From Collinsella ureilytica (lineage in GTDB: Bacteria > Actinomycetota > Coriobacteriia > Coriobacteriales > Coriobacteriaceae), in contig NZ_JAIMFO010000008.1 of the NCBI RefSeq assembly GCF_019795105.1, positions 87,743 through 151,742 of the forward strand: DNA of 64,000 nucleotides, given 5' to 3'. Position 1 is the first letter of the stretch. Every line of letters begins with the position of its first letter. Positions 26,843 through 37,294 of this stretch are shown in pieces. Both the position numbers and the translations under genes were made by a program. Under the pieces are notes generated by a model. The model was not told where the DNA came from. It was given only the letters and a program-made list of their open reading frames with translations, and made no database searches.

Positions 26843-27077
26843 ATATTTCCTCACTCCTTGCATCTATTCTGAGCTTCTAGCCTACCTCATGCAAAGAATA
26901 CGGGTATGCAGCCCCTGTGATCGCAGGGAAGGCGGCGCATACGAGCTATGAACGCACCTCACATGGCCAGCCATAACCGCATAGGCACGCTTCTCTACCG
27001 GATATTCCAAATCTATTGCTCCGATTCTTGCCATGCCGTTCAATAGGTATAGCCAAAGATGAGCGAAAGGAGGAGGG

Positions 27078-27527
27078 ATGAAGATCACCATCAAAACCGA
27101 TCCGAGCGTGACCGAAACTAGCGTCACCATACATGCGCGCGAAATTGATGAGGAAGTTGAGCGCATTCACCGCTTGGTGTCTCTCGCGGCAAATGATGTG
27201 CTCAAGCGCATTGTTGGCGAGGCGGAATCTGAAGCACGGATCCTCGATGTTGATACCATCATGCGCTTTCATACAGAAGGGCGTGCCGTTATTGCCCAAA
27301 CGCGCTCGGGATCATGGCGCGTGCGAACACGCATAAAAGATCTTGCAAGCTCTCTTGATCCGGCAGACTTTGTACAGATCAACCAAGGCGAAATTGTGAA
27401 CTTGAACTACGTATCCAAGATGGATCTCTCCTTATCAGGAACGATCCGTCTGCGCCTTGCCGATGGCACCGATTGCTTTGTATCTCGCCGCTCGCTTGGA
27501 GCCTTCCGGCAAGCACTCTCCCTGTAA
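27078..27527 (+). CDS. LytTR DNA-binding domain regulator
   Basis: 149 residues without a receiver domain. The N-terminal 50 residues are a small helical segment; the LytTR domain follows (RILDVDTIMRFHTEGRAVIA, FVQINQGEIVNLNYVSKM, DCFVSRRSLGAFRQAL). Stand-alone LytTR proteins of this size are normally paired with a DUF3021 membrane protein that inhibits them, and such a gene follows at 27611. It probably regulates this pair. Confidence 0.88.
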   Translation: MKITIKTDPSVTETSVTIHAREIDEEVERIHRLVSLAANDVLKRIVGEAESEARILDVDTIMRFHTEGRAVIAQTRSGSWRVRTRIKDLASSLDPADFVQINQGEIVNLNYVSKMDLSLSGTIRLRLADGTDCFVSRRSLGAFRQALSL

Positions 27528-27610
27528 GGCGCACCACAAAGCGCCCAAAGCACCTCAAATCGAGCGTGTTTCTCACGGTATATCTCAAGGTTTTAGATAA
27601 AGGAGCAACG

Positions 27611-28117
27611 ATGACTACCACTATGCAAGCACGCACCAACGAACACCCATCTGTAACGTGCAACTCACTGTCTCGAGACATTATTCTTGGCATGCTCGGC
27701 GGTATTGTTATCGGAACCACCCTTGAGCTTCTGGGCTCTGCCGTTCATGGCGGAAGCGCCTATGTGCCAGGGGTTCCGAGCTTTTTAGCAAGTTTTGCAA
27801 ACGAGCACACCGCCGTTTTGGTTGAGCGAATTGTCTACGCGCTCCTCGGTCTTACGATGAACCTCCCTCGGCGTCTCTTTGACCTCGATCGGCTCTCGCT
27901 CGCCGCAGCAACCGCTCTGCACTTTCTGATCGTTATCGGCTCGTTGCTCGTAGCTGGTATCTATCTTCAATGGGCGCAGATGGGACCCCAGCTCATCAGC
28001 TTTATTGCCATCGCCTCTGCTATCTATTTCGTCATCTGGTTCATCATCTGGTTTTCCATTCGCCATAAGATCTCACAGATGAACCAGAGATTGGGAGCTC
28101 GCACCCCTCGCGCATAA
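27611..28117 (+). CDS. DUF3021 membrane protein (LytTR partner)
   Basis: 168 residues from ATG 27611 with AAAGGAG 5 bases ahead; an earlier open frame overlaps the LytTR gene and is not supported. Four membrane segments are visible (IILGMLGGIVIGTTLELLGS, ERIVYALLGLTMNLP, AATALHFLIVIGSLLVAGIY, FIAIASAIYFVIWFIIWFSI), then a short basic tail. It lies 83 bp behind lytTR. Confidence 0.8.
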   Translation: MTTTMQARTNEHPSVTCNSLSRDIILGMLGGIVIGTTLELLGSAVHGGSAYVPGVPSFLASFANEHTAVLVERIVYALLGLTMNLPRRLFDLDRLSLAAATALHFLIVIGSLLVAGIYLQWAQMGPQLISFIAIASAIYFVIWFIIWFSIRHKISQMNQRLGARTPRA

Positions 28118-28159
28118 CTCAGCGACAAAATGAGTACGAGCCCCCGAAAGCGATTACTG

Positions 28160-30070
28160 TTACGCCATTGACCAGTTTGCTGCCCGGCGGCGAGCCGCCA
28201 GGAAGTCGGCATAGATACCTTCGGTACCTGCAAGCTCATCATGCGTTCCGGTTTGCACGAGCCGACCATCATCGATAACCAAGATCTGGTCGGCATCGGC
28301 TACGGTAGACAGGCGATGCGCGATTGAGATCACGGTACGCCCCTGCGTTAGCTCATCAAGTGCGCGCAAAATCTCGTGCTCGTTTTCTGGGTCAACCGAG
28401 CTCGTGGCCTCATCAAGCAAGATGATCGGCGCATCTTTAAGCAGCGCTCGCGCAATAGAGATGCGCTGACGCTCTCCACCAGAAAGCGCACCGCCAGCCT
28501 CTCCTGCATCGGCTTCGTACCCAGCAGGCAGCTTCATAATGAAGTCATGGCAGCGTGCCGCACGTGATGCTGCTTCAATCTCCTCATCCGTGGCATCTGG
28601 GCGGCCAAGGCGAATATTGTCTCGGATCGTGCCCTCAAAAAGATAGGTATCTTGAGACACATAAGAGATTTCTTCCATGAGCTGATCCAGGGGGATCTGG
28701 CGAAGATCCACACCACCTAAGGTAATTGAGCCCTGGTCTGCATCCCAAAACGAAGCAATGAGCCGGGCAATGGTTGACTTGCCCGAACCAGAAGGACCGA
28801 CGAGTGCGGTTACCTGACCAGGCTCAGCCGTAAAGTTCACGCCATGGAGGACTTCAAGTCCGTCGGTATAAGAAAAATGAACATCGGTAAAGCTCACACC
28901 CTGCTGAGGATCAAGCTCGGCGCGGTCTGTTGCAGAAGGACGATCAAGCGCAGGGTATCTGAGGAGGGTCGTAATCTCATCCCAAATGGGAACCACCATC
29001 TGGAAGAGCTCAAAATTGTGCACAATTGCAAATACATGCTGCAAGATACCAATCGGCAGCGTTAAGCATAAAGCCAAACGGAAGATATCCAGCTCACCTG
29101 CGCCATACAAAACAAAGGCCACGGGCACCACAGCCAAAAGCGGTGAGTTCATTGCGGCGTTCATGACACCTGAGCCCAACCACGATTGCTTCCACCAGGC
29201 CATGGTGGTGTCTTGGTAGAGCAGTGCGCTCTTTGCATACCGGCTAAATGATGCGTCTTCTTGCAAGAAAGCCTTAATCACCGGAATGCCCTGAATATAC
29301 TCGGCAGCGCGAGCTGCAAGTGCTGCCTTGGAACCCATCCAGAGATACATACGCGACTCATAACCGGCCATCATAATGCCCATGCCTACAATGACGAGCG
29401 GGACAGGTGCACGTGCCGCAAAACCAACGCGCCAGTCGATCACGAAAAGTGCGATGAGCGAGACAAGCGGCACCGACAAGCGGCCAGGAGCCTCAGGCAT
29501 CACATGGGCAATCCAGTCCTCAAGGCTCGAAACGCGATCAACCAAAAGGGTACGAACACGTCCAATGGGGTTTTCTACCAAATACCCCTGAGGAATCTGG
29601 GAAAGCCGATCAAACAAAGCCAAACGCAAACCGCGAAGCGCCTTGAAGGCAATGCGATGCGAGATCATGCTGCTTATCGCAATGATGAGCAGGTGAAGCG
29701 CCAGCGCTCCGAGGGCTATGCCAACCGCAAAGATCTGCTGGCTAAAATCTGCCTCACCAAAGACCGCTGCATGAAATACCCAAGCCGCCGCATATGCTGC
29801 AAAAACCGCACCGGCAAGCTGAAGTAGGTTTCACACGATCGAGAGCAGAATGGAGACTCCCATCTGTGAGAATGAAACGCCAGAAAAGGCAAAGAACTCC
29901 TTGGTAAAACGCCCAATATCGATGGGGTCTTCGGTTTTTTCCGTAATCTGACGCTCAATCTGCGCACGTACGTCGTCTGGAATATCGAAGCCATACGCAT
30001 CGATCCCCTGCATAATTTCTGTGCACTTTTCTTCGGGGGTCTTTTGAGACTTCTTCTCAGATTTCGCCAT
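28160..30070 (-). pseudogene. ABC exporter half-transporter interrupted by an in-frame TGA
   Basis: One continuous frame of 636 codons encodes a membrane domain plus ATPase, but codon 80 is TGA (29831-29833). The start ATG 30070 has a strong GAGGAGG site. Before the stop: MAKSEKKSQKT... FSQMGVSILLSIV; after it, in the same frame: NLLQLAGAVFAAYAAAWVFH, six membrane helices, then Walker A VGPSGSGKSTIARLI, signature ALSGGERQRISIAR and Walker B IILLDEATSSVDP. Everything else is intact, so the loss is recent or the stop is read through. The ATG at 29668 lacks a ribosome site. Confidence 0.8.
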
Positions 30071-30112
30071 GGCACCTCCTCATGTAATGAGGCTGAAACG
30101 CTCAGCCCTCAC

Positions 30113-30518
30113 CTAGAAAGTTAGCTTTAGCATACACCTACTAAAGCCAAAGGTAGGGGGGGGATTGGGTGAAAAAACATGGGGAGAACGGGGTCTGGGA
30201 GGGTGCAGGCGTGGATGGCACACGGGCGTGGGCGACGTGGGCGGGCGTGGGTGCGGGCTTGCGTGAACGGGAGTGGTGCACGCAAGTGAGCTTGAGCATG
30301 CGTGAGTGAGCGCAGGGGCATGAGAGTGGCGTGGATGCGGACTTGTGAGCATGGGCGCGGGCACCCGGAAAGCGTAGTCGTGCGAGAGGCGTGGACATGA
30401 GTGAGCGCAGATGCAACGAAGTGGATGGCAGCGAATGTATGGTGGGCGCAGGTGCCGTGAGCGAGCGTGAGCGGGTGCGACGCGAACGCGCGGGAGACTC
30501 ACCAGCTCCCACGCATTC
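30113..30518 (-). promoter_or_regulatory. C-rich, G-poor transcript region, possible Rho utilisation site
   Basis: No gene is credible here. The plus strand is strongly G-biased (34 G against 10 C in 30181-30240; 29 G against 11 C in 30241-30300), with repeated GCGTG, GTGGGC and GTGAGCG words. Minus-strand RNA reading out of the permease gene that stops at 30519 would therefore be rich in C and poor in G, the hallmark of rut sites. An end effect of repeat slippage is the alternative. Confidence 0.4.
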
Positions 30519-33500
30519 CTACTCAGCGCTTTTGAGCGCTTCTACCATCGCGATACGATCAAGCGATCGGTTGGTCATCTTGCTCACTACGACCACAAAG
30601 GCCAAGGTCACGGCAGAAGCAATGAAATAGGTTGGCCAGGCCACCACGGTATCAAAGAACAGCGACGGCATTCGCAGTACATAGGTCAGAAAACGCGTGA
30701 TGGCATATCCCAAGGGACAGCCCGCGAGTATGCCTAAAAGGGCCAAGACAATCGTTTCTTTATTGATATACCGATAGACCTCACGCCGACGGAACCCTAA
30801 CACCTTGATGGTGGCAAGCTCACGCGCACGCTCAGATATATTCGTAGTAGAAAGCGTAAAGACAACCGCGAAGGCCAGGGCCGCACCCATCACAGTCACG
30901 ATATAGACCACCACGTCGACGATCTTAAAGCTCTCAGAAAAGCTATTCGCAATCTGCGCGGTGCTTGAAAGACTTACAAACAGTCCGTCATCTCCAAGGT
31001 CTTTGGCAAAGGCAATTTGGTCGTCCTCGCTCCCGGTAAGGTGAGCAAAGAAGGCATTTTGCACCGGGGCGGTTCCAAAGGCGGTACGATAGGCACTCTC
31101 AGTCATATACACAAAATTGCCCAGGTAGTTAATGGCAATCGCAGAGACAGGAATACTTCCCTCAGCCAAGCTCACATCTTGCAAGCTCACTGCATCTCCT
31201 GCACTAAAGCCCAAGACCTGCTCAGCGTTTTTAGTAAAAATTCCACCTTCATGTGCGGGAAGCTGCAACTCACTCCCCTGGCCATCTTGCAGCTTTACAA
31301 AGCCAGAGAGATCGGTGCCGTCAGGCAAGACCACAATCTGCATGTCTTCGCGCTTGCCCTGAAACCCAGCAGTTACTGTTTCAATCCGTGCACATAAAAG
31401 CTCAGATACCTCGCCTGAGTTTGAGAGTGCCTGCCGCGCCTCCTCAAAGTCCGCGTCTGCCGTTACCGCCATCAAGTCATAGCGGGCAATTCCGGCATCC
31501 CCATACTGGCGCGGCTTTAAAGAAATCACCGTGTCACGAATGCCTAAGCCGCAGATAAGCAAGGCGGTGCAACCAGCGATGCCAAAGATGGTCATAAAGG
31601 CACGCTTCTTGTAGCGGAACAAATTGCGGGCTGCCACCTTATTCAAAAAGCCAAGGCGTCGCCAAAGCGGCGGAATGCGCTCAAGCATAATGCGGCCACC
31701 GGCTCTGGGAGCGCGCGGGCGCATGAGCGAAGCAGGTACCTCACGCAGCTCCTGGCGGCACGCCAGAGCAGCCGCGCCGGTTATACCCACCGTGAAAAGT
31801 GCCACGCTCACCAGAGCAGACATCGGATCTACGTGCAGTTCAAAATCGGTGAGAGCATACATCGTGCGGAAGATCGTAAAAATTACCACGGGCAAGGCAA
31901 CAAAACCCAAAATCGTTCCCGCAAGACCACCAGAAATACAGGCTGTACATGCATAGATGAGGTATTTGGCCATGATCTGGCTCCGGTGATAGCCAAGCGC
32001 CTTATATACGCCAATGAGGCCTCGATCTTCTTCCACCATACGTGTGGCAGTCGTTAAGCCAATGAGCACCGCTACGATAAAAAAGATTGCTGGGAAAACC
32101 GTGGCAATGGCCTCGATCGACTTTGCATCTGAGTCCACACTGTTATAGCTCGGCAAGACGGAACGATCCTGTACATACCACGTTGCAGGCTCAATAGTTT
32201 CAATATCAGCTCTCGCATCGGCAATCTTTTGGTGAGCTTCTGAGCGCTCATCCTCAAAAGTCTGATAGTTCGCTCGAAGCTCCTCGCGGGCATCTGCCAG
32301 CTTTTGTGCACCTGCATCAAGCTCTGCGTGAGCCTCAGCAAAGCGCTGGTCTGCCTCAGCGGAGCGGGCATTAAGATCGCTCAGGCCTGCGGCCAGGCGG
32401 ATCCGGTTTTGATCCAGCAAGGCGCGCCCCTGCTTAAGAGCGGCTTGTCCTTGCTCTAGCTCGCGGCTCTTATTGGCAAGTTCTGCGGCTGCTTGCCCTA
32501 TTGCCCGATCAACCTCTGCACGCGCTTGCTGGCGAGCCTCTGCTTCGCGCTGGCCTAACTCAGACGCTGCCTGAGCGAGGCGGGCGTATCCTGCCTGGAT
32601 ATCAATAAAGCCTTGGCTGAGGCTTACAAGCGCCGCTTCCCAGCCGCCGCTCAGCACAAACTCAATACCAGCCAGGCCTTCTTGCACCGCAGCGAGCTGA
32701 GCCTCAAGCTCGGCAATTGTTTTTTTGAGCATAGCCATGCGTTCGGCATGTTGAGGATTAGCTGGGTCAAGCGCTGCGAGAGCGGTTTTAGCGGCCTCGA
32801 GCTGAGGACGAAGTGCGGCCTCACCAGCTTGAAGCTCGGCTTTTTGTGCAGTGAGCTTGGGGCGCGCATCGGCAACTGCAGACGCGGCCTTTCCTGCCAG
32901 AGCTTCTTTTGCGCTGGCCACCTGCTCAGGTACTACCTCAGCCCCAGGAGCCGTAAGCTCCTCAAAGGTTGACCACGCCTGATCTGGCCAAACAAGACCG
33001 AGTTTTTGAGCGGCATCACGCAGGCGGTCGCGCTCCGATTTTGCCCGAGCATAGGCCTCATCAAGCGTCTTCGTCTGGGCAGCAAGCTCTGCTTTGGGGG
33101 CGGCGAGCTGAGCTGTTACCGCTGCTTCCGCCTCAGCATATGCAGCATCGCGGCGACGACCAAGCTCCGATCGCCCTGCTGCAAGGCGCGCAGCACCTGC
33201 GCTCAGCTCCCCTGCACGGGCTGCAAGCTCTTCCTCCCCTGCTGCAAGCTCTGCATACCCGCTCTGAATCTTGTCATGCCCGGCACGAATTTCTTTTGCT
33301 GCTAATGCTTCTTGCAAACTAAGCTCACGTTTGCCTCTGCTCAGCTCGTCTGATTGCGCATCAAGGGTACGCTCTGCATCATGCAACTTTGTGGCGGCGT
33401 CAGCAAGCTCACGCTCAGCTCGGCGTTCTTCATCATCAACGCGGGCGCTCGCCTCATCCTTTACATCCGCTGTGCGGCCACGCTCACGAGCATCCCGAAT

Positions 33501-34409
33501 GGTTTCAATACTGGTTTTTGCCTCTTCAATCCGTGTGCGATACGCATCTGAGTAGCAAGGAAGCTCACGAGCTTTTGCGATGGCAAGGTATGCCACCGTA
33601 TACGTATTGGGATGAACGACTGCCTCAGGCGACAAAAAGAAGGCATATTTGGTAATAGACCCTGTGCGAAACGTCATGGTCTCAGACTCGGGATTTACAT
33701 CCATAGGATCGCGCACCACACCAACGATGGTATAAACACCGCGCGAAAAGACGGGATCTCCCCGCTTTGGCAGCTCCGTATCCTTTATGTCGTTCGCATC
33801 TGTTGTGGCTCCCTGCGTCGCGTCGGTTTCATGTTCACTCGCTGGATCAGCCTTCGGTTCGTCCCCCTCATCAAGAATTGCACCTGAAGAGAAGCGTACC
33901 GTGTCGCCAATCTTTTTTTTCGCTGCGTGCGCATACTTCTGAGTTACCACGAGCTCGCGTGCGTCTCTTGGAAAACACCCGTCTATAAGCAGGGGCTTAT
34001 TGAGATCTCCCGACACCAAGGCTTTGAGATCGACCTTTTCGGCCTTACCGTGCACCTCGGTAAAAGCCGCCTCCGTATAGCCGCCCTGGGCGTAATCCAC
34101 GTCTGACAGGCCTGCAAGCGCTGCAATATCAGCATCCGTGAGGCCTAAGGTTGAGCGGATAGAAAGATCAAACAGACGCTGAGTATCAAAATACGAATCT
34201 GCAGTCAAGCGCAGATCATCGCAGGCAGCCTTTAAGCCCACCAGCATGGTGGAGCCCAACGCACAAATGACAAAAAGCGAGACAAAGCGCTTGAGATTGC
34301 CGGTGATAGTTCGGCGAATATCGGCTGACAAGGCACTCAAGCGGCGTGAGCGAGCCGTTTGCGGTGCCCTTCTAACTTTTGGATCTCTTTGCCCACCCAT
34401 TGCTACCAC
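30519..34409 (-). CDS. Large FtsX/MacB-type ABC transporter permease with coiled coil
   Basis: About 1,296 residues. A first membrane helix (RFVSLFVICALGSTMLVGLK) is followed by an extracytoplasmic domain and then roughly 400 residues of Ala/Glu/Arg/Gln-rich coiled coil (residues about 300-720). An FtsX domain with three helices (AIATVFPAIFFIVAVLIGLT onwards) follows, then a second extracytoplasmic domain and final FtsX helices (VVVYIVTVMGAALAFAVVFT). The start is GTG 34409 or ATG 34400; the former overlaps the ATPase stop by 7 bp. It likely exports or extracts an envelope substrate; which one is unknown. Confidence 0.88.
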   Translation of the reverse strand: MVAMGGQRDPKVRRAPQTARSRRLSALSADIRRTITGNLKRFVSLFVICALGSTMLVGLKAACDDLRLTADSYFDTQRLFDLSIRSTLGLTDADIAALAGLSDVDYAQGGYTEAAFTEVHGKAEKVDLKALVSGDLNKPLLIDGCFPRDARELVVTQKYAHAAKKKIGDTVRFSSGAILDEGDEPKADPASEHETDATQGATTDANDIKDTELPKRGDPVFSRGVYTIVGVVRDPMDVNPESETMTFRTGSITKYAFFLSPEAVVHPNTYTVAYLAIAKARELPCYSDAYRTRIEEAKTSIETIRDARERGRTADVKDEASARVDDEERRAERELADAATKLHDAERTLDAQSDELSRGKRELSLQEALAAKEIRAGHDKIQSGYAELAAGEEELAARAGELSAGAARLAAGRSELGRRRDAAYAEAEAAVTAQLAAPKAELAAQTKTLDEAYARAKSERDRLRDAAQKLGLVWPDQAWSTFEELTAPGAEVVPEQVASAKEALAGKAASAVADARPKLTAQKAELQAGEAALRPQLEAAKTALAALDPANPQHAERMAMLKKTIAELEAQLAAVQEGLAGIEFVLSGGWEAALVSLSQGFIDIQAGYARLAQAASELGQREAEARQQARAEVDRAIGQAAAELANKSRELEQGQAALKQGRALLDQNRIRLAAGLSDLNARSAEADQRFAEAHAELDAGAQKLADAREELRANYQTFEDERSEAHQKIADARADIETIEPATWYVQDRSVLPSYNSVDSDAKSIEAIATVFPAIFFIVAVLIGLTTATRMVEEDRGLIGVYKALGYHRSQIMAKYLIYACTACISGGLAGTILGFVALPVVIFTIFRTMYALTDFELHVDPMSALVSVALFTVGITGAAALACRQELREVPASLMRPRAPRAGGRIMLERIPPLWRRLGFLNKVAARNLFRYKKRAFMTIFGIAGCTALLICGLGIRDTVISLKPRQYGDAGIARYDLMAVTADADFEEARQALSNSGEVSELLCARIETVTAGFQGKREDMQIVVLPDGTDLSGFVKLQDGQGSELQLPAHEGGIFTKNAEQVLGFSAGDAVSLQDVSLAEGSIPVSAIAINYLGNFVYMTESAYRTAFGTAPVQNAFFAHLTGSEDDQIAFAKDLGDDGLFVSLSSTAQIANSFSESFKIVDVVVYIVTVMGAALAFAVVFTLSTTNISERARELATIKVLGFRRREVYRYINKETIVLALLGILAGCPLGYAITRFLTYVLRMPSLFFDTVVAWPTYFIASAVTLAFVVVVSKMTNRSLDRIAMVEALKSAE

Positions 34410-35104
34410 TCAATCTCTGCAATGGGCACAGGAGATGGATTGAGCTCTTGCGAGGTTACCCGCCCACTCTTAAAGCGAATTAAGCGATCTGCCATGGGCG
34501 CTAAGGCCGAGTTATGCGTAATAATAATGACGGTTAGGCCAGAAAGGCGGCAGGTATCTTGTAAGAGCTGCAAGACTTGCTTACCTGTTTTGTAATCAAG
34601 TGCTCCCGTTGGTTCGTCGCAGAGCAAAATCTTAGGATTTTTAGCAATCGCGCGAGCGATAGACACGCGCTGCTGCTCACCACCAGAAAGATGCGCAGGA
34701 AAATTGCCCATCCGGTGCTCAAGCCCTACCTTGGCAAGGGTCTCTGCAGGATCGAGTGAATCGGGACAAATTTGGGTGGCAAGCTCCACATTTTCTAAGG
34801 CAGTCAGGTTTGGAACCAGGTTGTAAAACTGAAAAACAAAGCCCACATCTGAGCGACGATACTCGATGAGCTTATCTTCGCTAGCAGCACTTATGTCGCG
34901 CCCACCTACCATAACGTGGCCTGAGGTGGCCGAATCCATGCCGCCCAAGATATTGAGAGCCGTTGTTTTGCCCGCACCCGAGGCACCTAAGATAACCGCA
35001 AGCTCGCCCTGGTTTACTTCAAAGCTCGCACCATCGAGGGCGCGAACCTCAGCCTCACCGGATCCGTAAACCTTGCACACCTGCTCAAATTCGATATACG
35101 CCAC
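34403..35104 (-). CDS. LolD/MacB-type ABC transporter ATPase
   Basis: 233 residues from GTG 35104 ([20 protein letters not shown]). Walker [17 protein letters not shown]-loop [20 protein letters not shown], signature [15 protein letters not shown], Walker [13 protein letters not shown] and H-loop IIITHN are intact and typical of the FtsE/LolD/MacB class. It overlaps the permease gene, so the two form one transporter. Confidence 0.92.
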   Translation of the reverse strand: MAYIEFEQVCKVYGSGEAEVRALDGASFEVNQGELAVILGASGAGKTTALNILGGMDSATSGHVMVGGRDISAASEDKLIEYRRSDVGFVFQFYNLVPNLTALENVELATQICPDSLDPAETLAKVGLEHRMGNFPAHLSGGEQQRVSIARAIAKNPKILLCDEPTGALDYKTGKQVLQLLQDTCRLSGLTVIIITHNSALAPMADRLIRFKSGRVTSQELNPSPVPIAEIEW

Positions 35105-35268
35105 GTGACCACCATTCCGCTGCAAGCGAAGCGCAATTGACTCGACACTCTGTCGCTTGATCTCAGGATAGCAATCGTACAGGCGTCAGAAAACCACCGC
35201 TCGACACTACGTGAACGATTGTCGCGCAGCGTCGTTGAGCGGCGGTGGTACGTGAACGGATGAAACGG

Positions 35269-35298
35269 ATGGAGCTCATGCCAACACATGTGCTCCAT
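35269..35298 (-). terminator. Hairpin after the LPXTG protein gene
   Basis: ATGGAGC (35269-35275) pairs with GCTCCAT (35292-35298), extended by an inner CATG/CATG. It lies 17 bases past the stop at 35315. The U tract is poor, so this is a moderate call. A longer imperfect stem (CCACCGC...GCGGTGG) lies at about 35190-35250. Confidence 0.4.
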
Positions 35299-35314
35299 GT
35301 AAGAACGTATCGTT

Positions 35315-37294
35315 TTAGCGACGGCGGCGGAGTACCGCGCCAGCACCAAGCAAGATCGCCGAGGAGACACCAGCTGTGAGCGCCGCTACAGCAAAAGCAG
35401 CGTCTCCCGTTTGCGGAAGATTACGGCTGGCCTTCTTATTGTTGCTGTGGCTCTGATCCGAGTTGGTCACGTGGTTCTGACCCTGGTTTTGCCCCTGGCT
35501 CTGGCCACCACGCTGTCCCTGGTTTTGCCCCTGGGTCTGGCCACCACGCTGTCCCTGGTTTTGCCCCTGGGTCTGGCCTGGCGACTTGCTATCGCCCTGG
35601 CCTGGGGTCTGCCCTGGGGTCTGTCCCTGATTTTCCTGCGTGTCTACGTGCTCTTCTTGCTCGTCTTTTGCGCCGGGATTTTTGGCACCGGGCTCCTCAG
35701 TATGCCCACCACCTGCGTCGGGCGCGTGACGATCGTCTTTACCCAATACGTACTGCACGTCCAAATCGGCATTGCGCTCGGCGGTAAAGGATATGAACTG
35801 ACGACCATCTTTATCAGTAAAGAGGCGAACCTTGCCCAGGCTCGTGTCATCCGAGCCATAGAAGAAGACCTCAGGCTTATAGTCTTTAAACTGCTTAATC
35901 AGCGTGAAGTTATCCAGATAGATTCGCTGCTCTGATCCGGGAAGTACGCCGGTGATTGGCACTGTTATCTGTGAGCCAGACTCATCCTTAAAGTAGGCAT
36001 TAATCAGAGCGGAGGGAGCACCTTGATCGGGATGGCGGAAGCGGATTGACATCGTATAGGTCGTCGCCTGATCCAAAGCAACCTCAGTGAGCGCCTTGTC
36101 TGCCGCCGTCAGCTCAGTCAGGGCAGCATCCAGCTCGGCCTGCTCCGGATAGGCCGTGTTGAGCAGGAGCTGGGCAGCTTGCAAAGCCTTCATAAAACGT
36201 GTGCCAGAAGCTGGCTCCCACCCGTGACCTTGAGACGGCATGCGCTCAAGAGCTGCAAAGAAAGCGTTGCGCAGGCTCTCGGTCTTGGCAGGCTCCATAG
36301 CAATAACGGAAAGCTGTGTGGTGGCACTTGCCAGATCGCGGGCGGCATTGTCAAAATCGCGCTGGGTCTTTAAAGGACCGCCCTCGTGAGGACCTAAAAT
36401 GAAGGTGAGATCTTTGCTATCCATAAGCTCTTTCGCGCTCAGGTATGCACGATAAAAAGCGTTATAGCCAGCCCGCTCATAGCCCTGCTTTTGCTTGGCC
36501 AGCTGCGGGATGCGCGCGATAGCCGCATCTGCTGCGGCAAGAGAGCGAGCAAGTGCCTCGCGCTCATACGGAGCCGGCTTCAAGTCAGCAAAGGCCTCAT
36601 TGAGCTTGATGCGCTCCGCAGCCAACTCATCTTGGGTGACTGCTGTTGGATTCTGCTCGGCCTTTTCAAGCAGTGCCTGAGCCTTGGTCATCGCAGCTTC
36701 AAAGGTCTGAGCAGTCTCAGGAACAATCTTCATACCTTGAGACTTTGCAGCCTCATACTGATTGCGATGCTCGGTTAACGCACCTTGCAGCGGCGAGAGA
36801 TCGAGCTGAGTTAAGCCTGCGGGAAGCTTAAGATCAAACTCTTCACCCTTAAGAGCCATCCGAATGCTCTTGGTGCCCTTTTTAATGTTTACCGGCAAGC
36901 TATTTTGAAACACCGTACGATCATATTTTCCAACGGTGGAATCGGTTGGTGCCCACTCAAAGCTACCTTTCATGTACTTATTTGGTTTGTACCAATTGGC
37001 ATCTGTGTCGGCAAAATCCACGTCCTGCGCGGTGTAGGGCATCTTGAGCTCGCCAAAAATGCGCAGCTCAAGCATGTGCGTATGTTCTGCTTCGGAGAGC
37101 GCGACCACATACATGGAACCATACTCGCCAATGTCGGTTTTTACGCCTGTTGCCTTAGCGTCCGCCAGGGTTACACCAGCTGCTGGGTCTGCAAATGCAG
37201 CAGGGACAGGCAGGCCACATACAATGCCGCCGGTAAAACTCAAGGCCAAAGCAGAAGCCAAGGCGGCGGTCGTCTTGCGCGATGCAATTCGCAT
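35315..37294 (-). CDS. LPXTG-anchored surface protein with FIVAR-like repeats
   Basis: 659 residues from ATG 37294 (AAAGGATG ahead). A signal peptide ends near AAFADPAAG. A beta-rich N-terminal domain (about residues 40-165) is followed by helical FIVAR-like modules (EHRNQYEAAKSQG; FEAAMTKAQALLEKAEQNP; FMKALQAAQLLLNTAYPEQ). A second beta domain at about 425-535 and a Gln/Gly/Pro-rich spacer with a 12-residue repeat (GQNQGQRGGQTQ) come next. The end is the sortase signal NLPQTG, a hydrophobic helix and RRRR. It is probably cell-wall anchored; the ligand is unknown. Confidence 0.9.
   Translation of the reverse strand: MRIASRKTTAALASALALSFTGGIVCGLPVPAAFADPAAGVTLADAKATGVKTDIGEYGSMYVVALSEAEHTHMLELRIFGELKMPYTAQDVDFADTDANWYKPNKYMKGSFEWAPTDSTVGKYDRTVFQNSLPVNIKKGTKSIRMALKGEEFDLKLPAGLTQLDLSPLQGALTEHRNQYEAAKSQGMKIVPETAQTFEAAMTKAQALLEKAEQNPTAVTQDELAAERIKLNEAFADLKPAPYEREALARSLAAADAAIARIPQLAKQKQGYERAGYNAFYRAYLSAKELMDSKDLTFILGPHEGGPLKTQRDFDNAARDLASATTQLSVIAMEPAKTESLRNAFFAALERMPSQGHGWEPASGTRFMKALQAAQLLLNTAYPEQAELDAALTELTAADKALTEVALDQATTYTMSIRFRHPDQGAPSALINAYFKDESGSQITVPITGVLPGSEQRIYLDNFTLIKQFKDYKPEVFFYGSDDTSLGKVRLFTDKDGRQFISFTAERNADLDVQYVLGKDDRHAPDAGGGHTEEPGAKNPGAKDEQEEHVDTQENQGQTPGQTPGQGDSKSPGQTQGQNQGQRGGQTQGQNQGQRGGQSQGQNQGQNHVTNSDQSHSNNKKASRNLPQTGDAAFAVAALTAGVSSAILLGAGAVLRRRR
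35480..35600. repeat. 36-bp tandem repeat coding the Gln/Gly spacer
   Basis: Two to three copies of a 36-bp unit (coding GQNQGQRGGQTQ) lie in the LPXTG gene just before the cell-wall-spanning end. A multiple of three keeps the frame, so copy-number change would alter only spacer length. Confidence 0.7.

Noticed and set aside
29716-30075. Selenocysteine recoding of the in-frame TGA in the ABC gene
   Set aside because: No convincing SECIS-like stem directly follows, and the site lies in a membrane helix of a family without selenocysteine.
30113-30512. Minus-strand frames of 64-129 codons rich in Pro/His/Ser/Arg
   Set aside because: They reflect the C-rich strand bias; no ribosome site and no domain.
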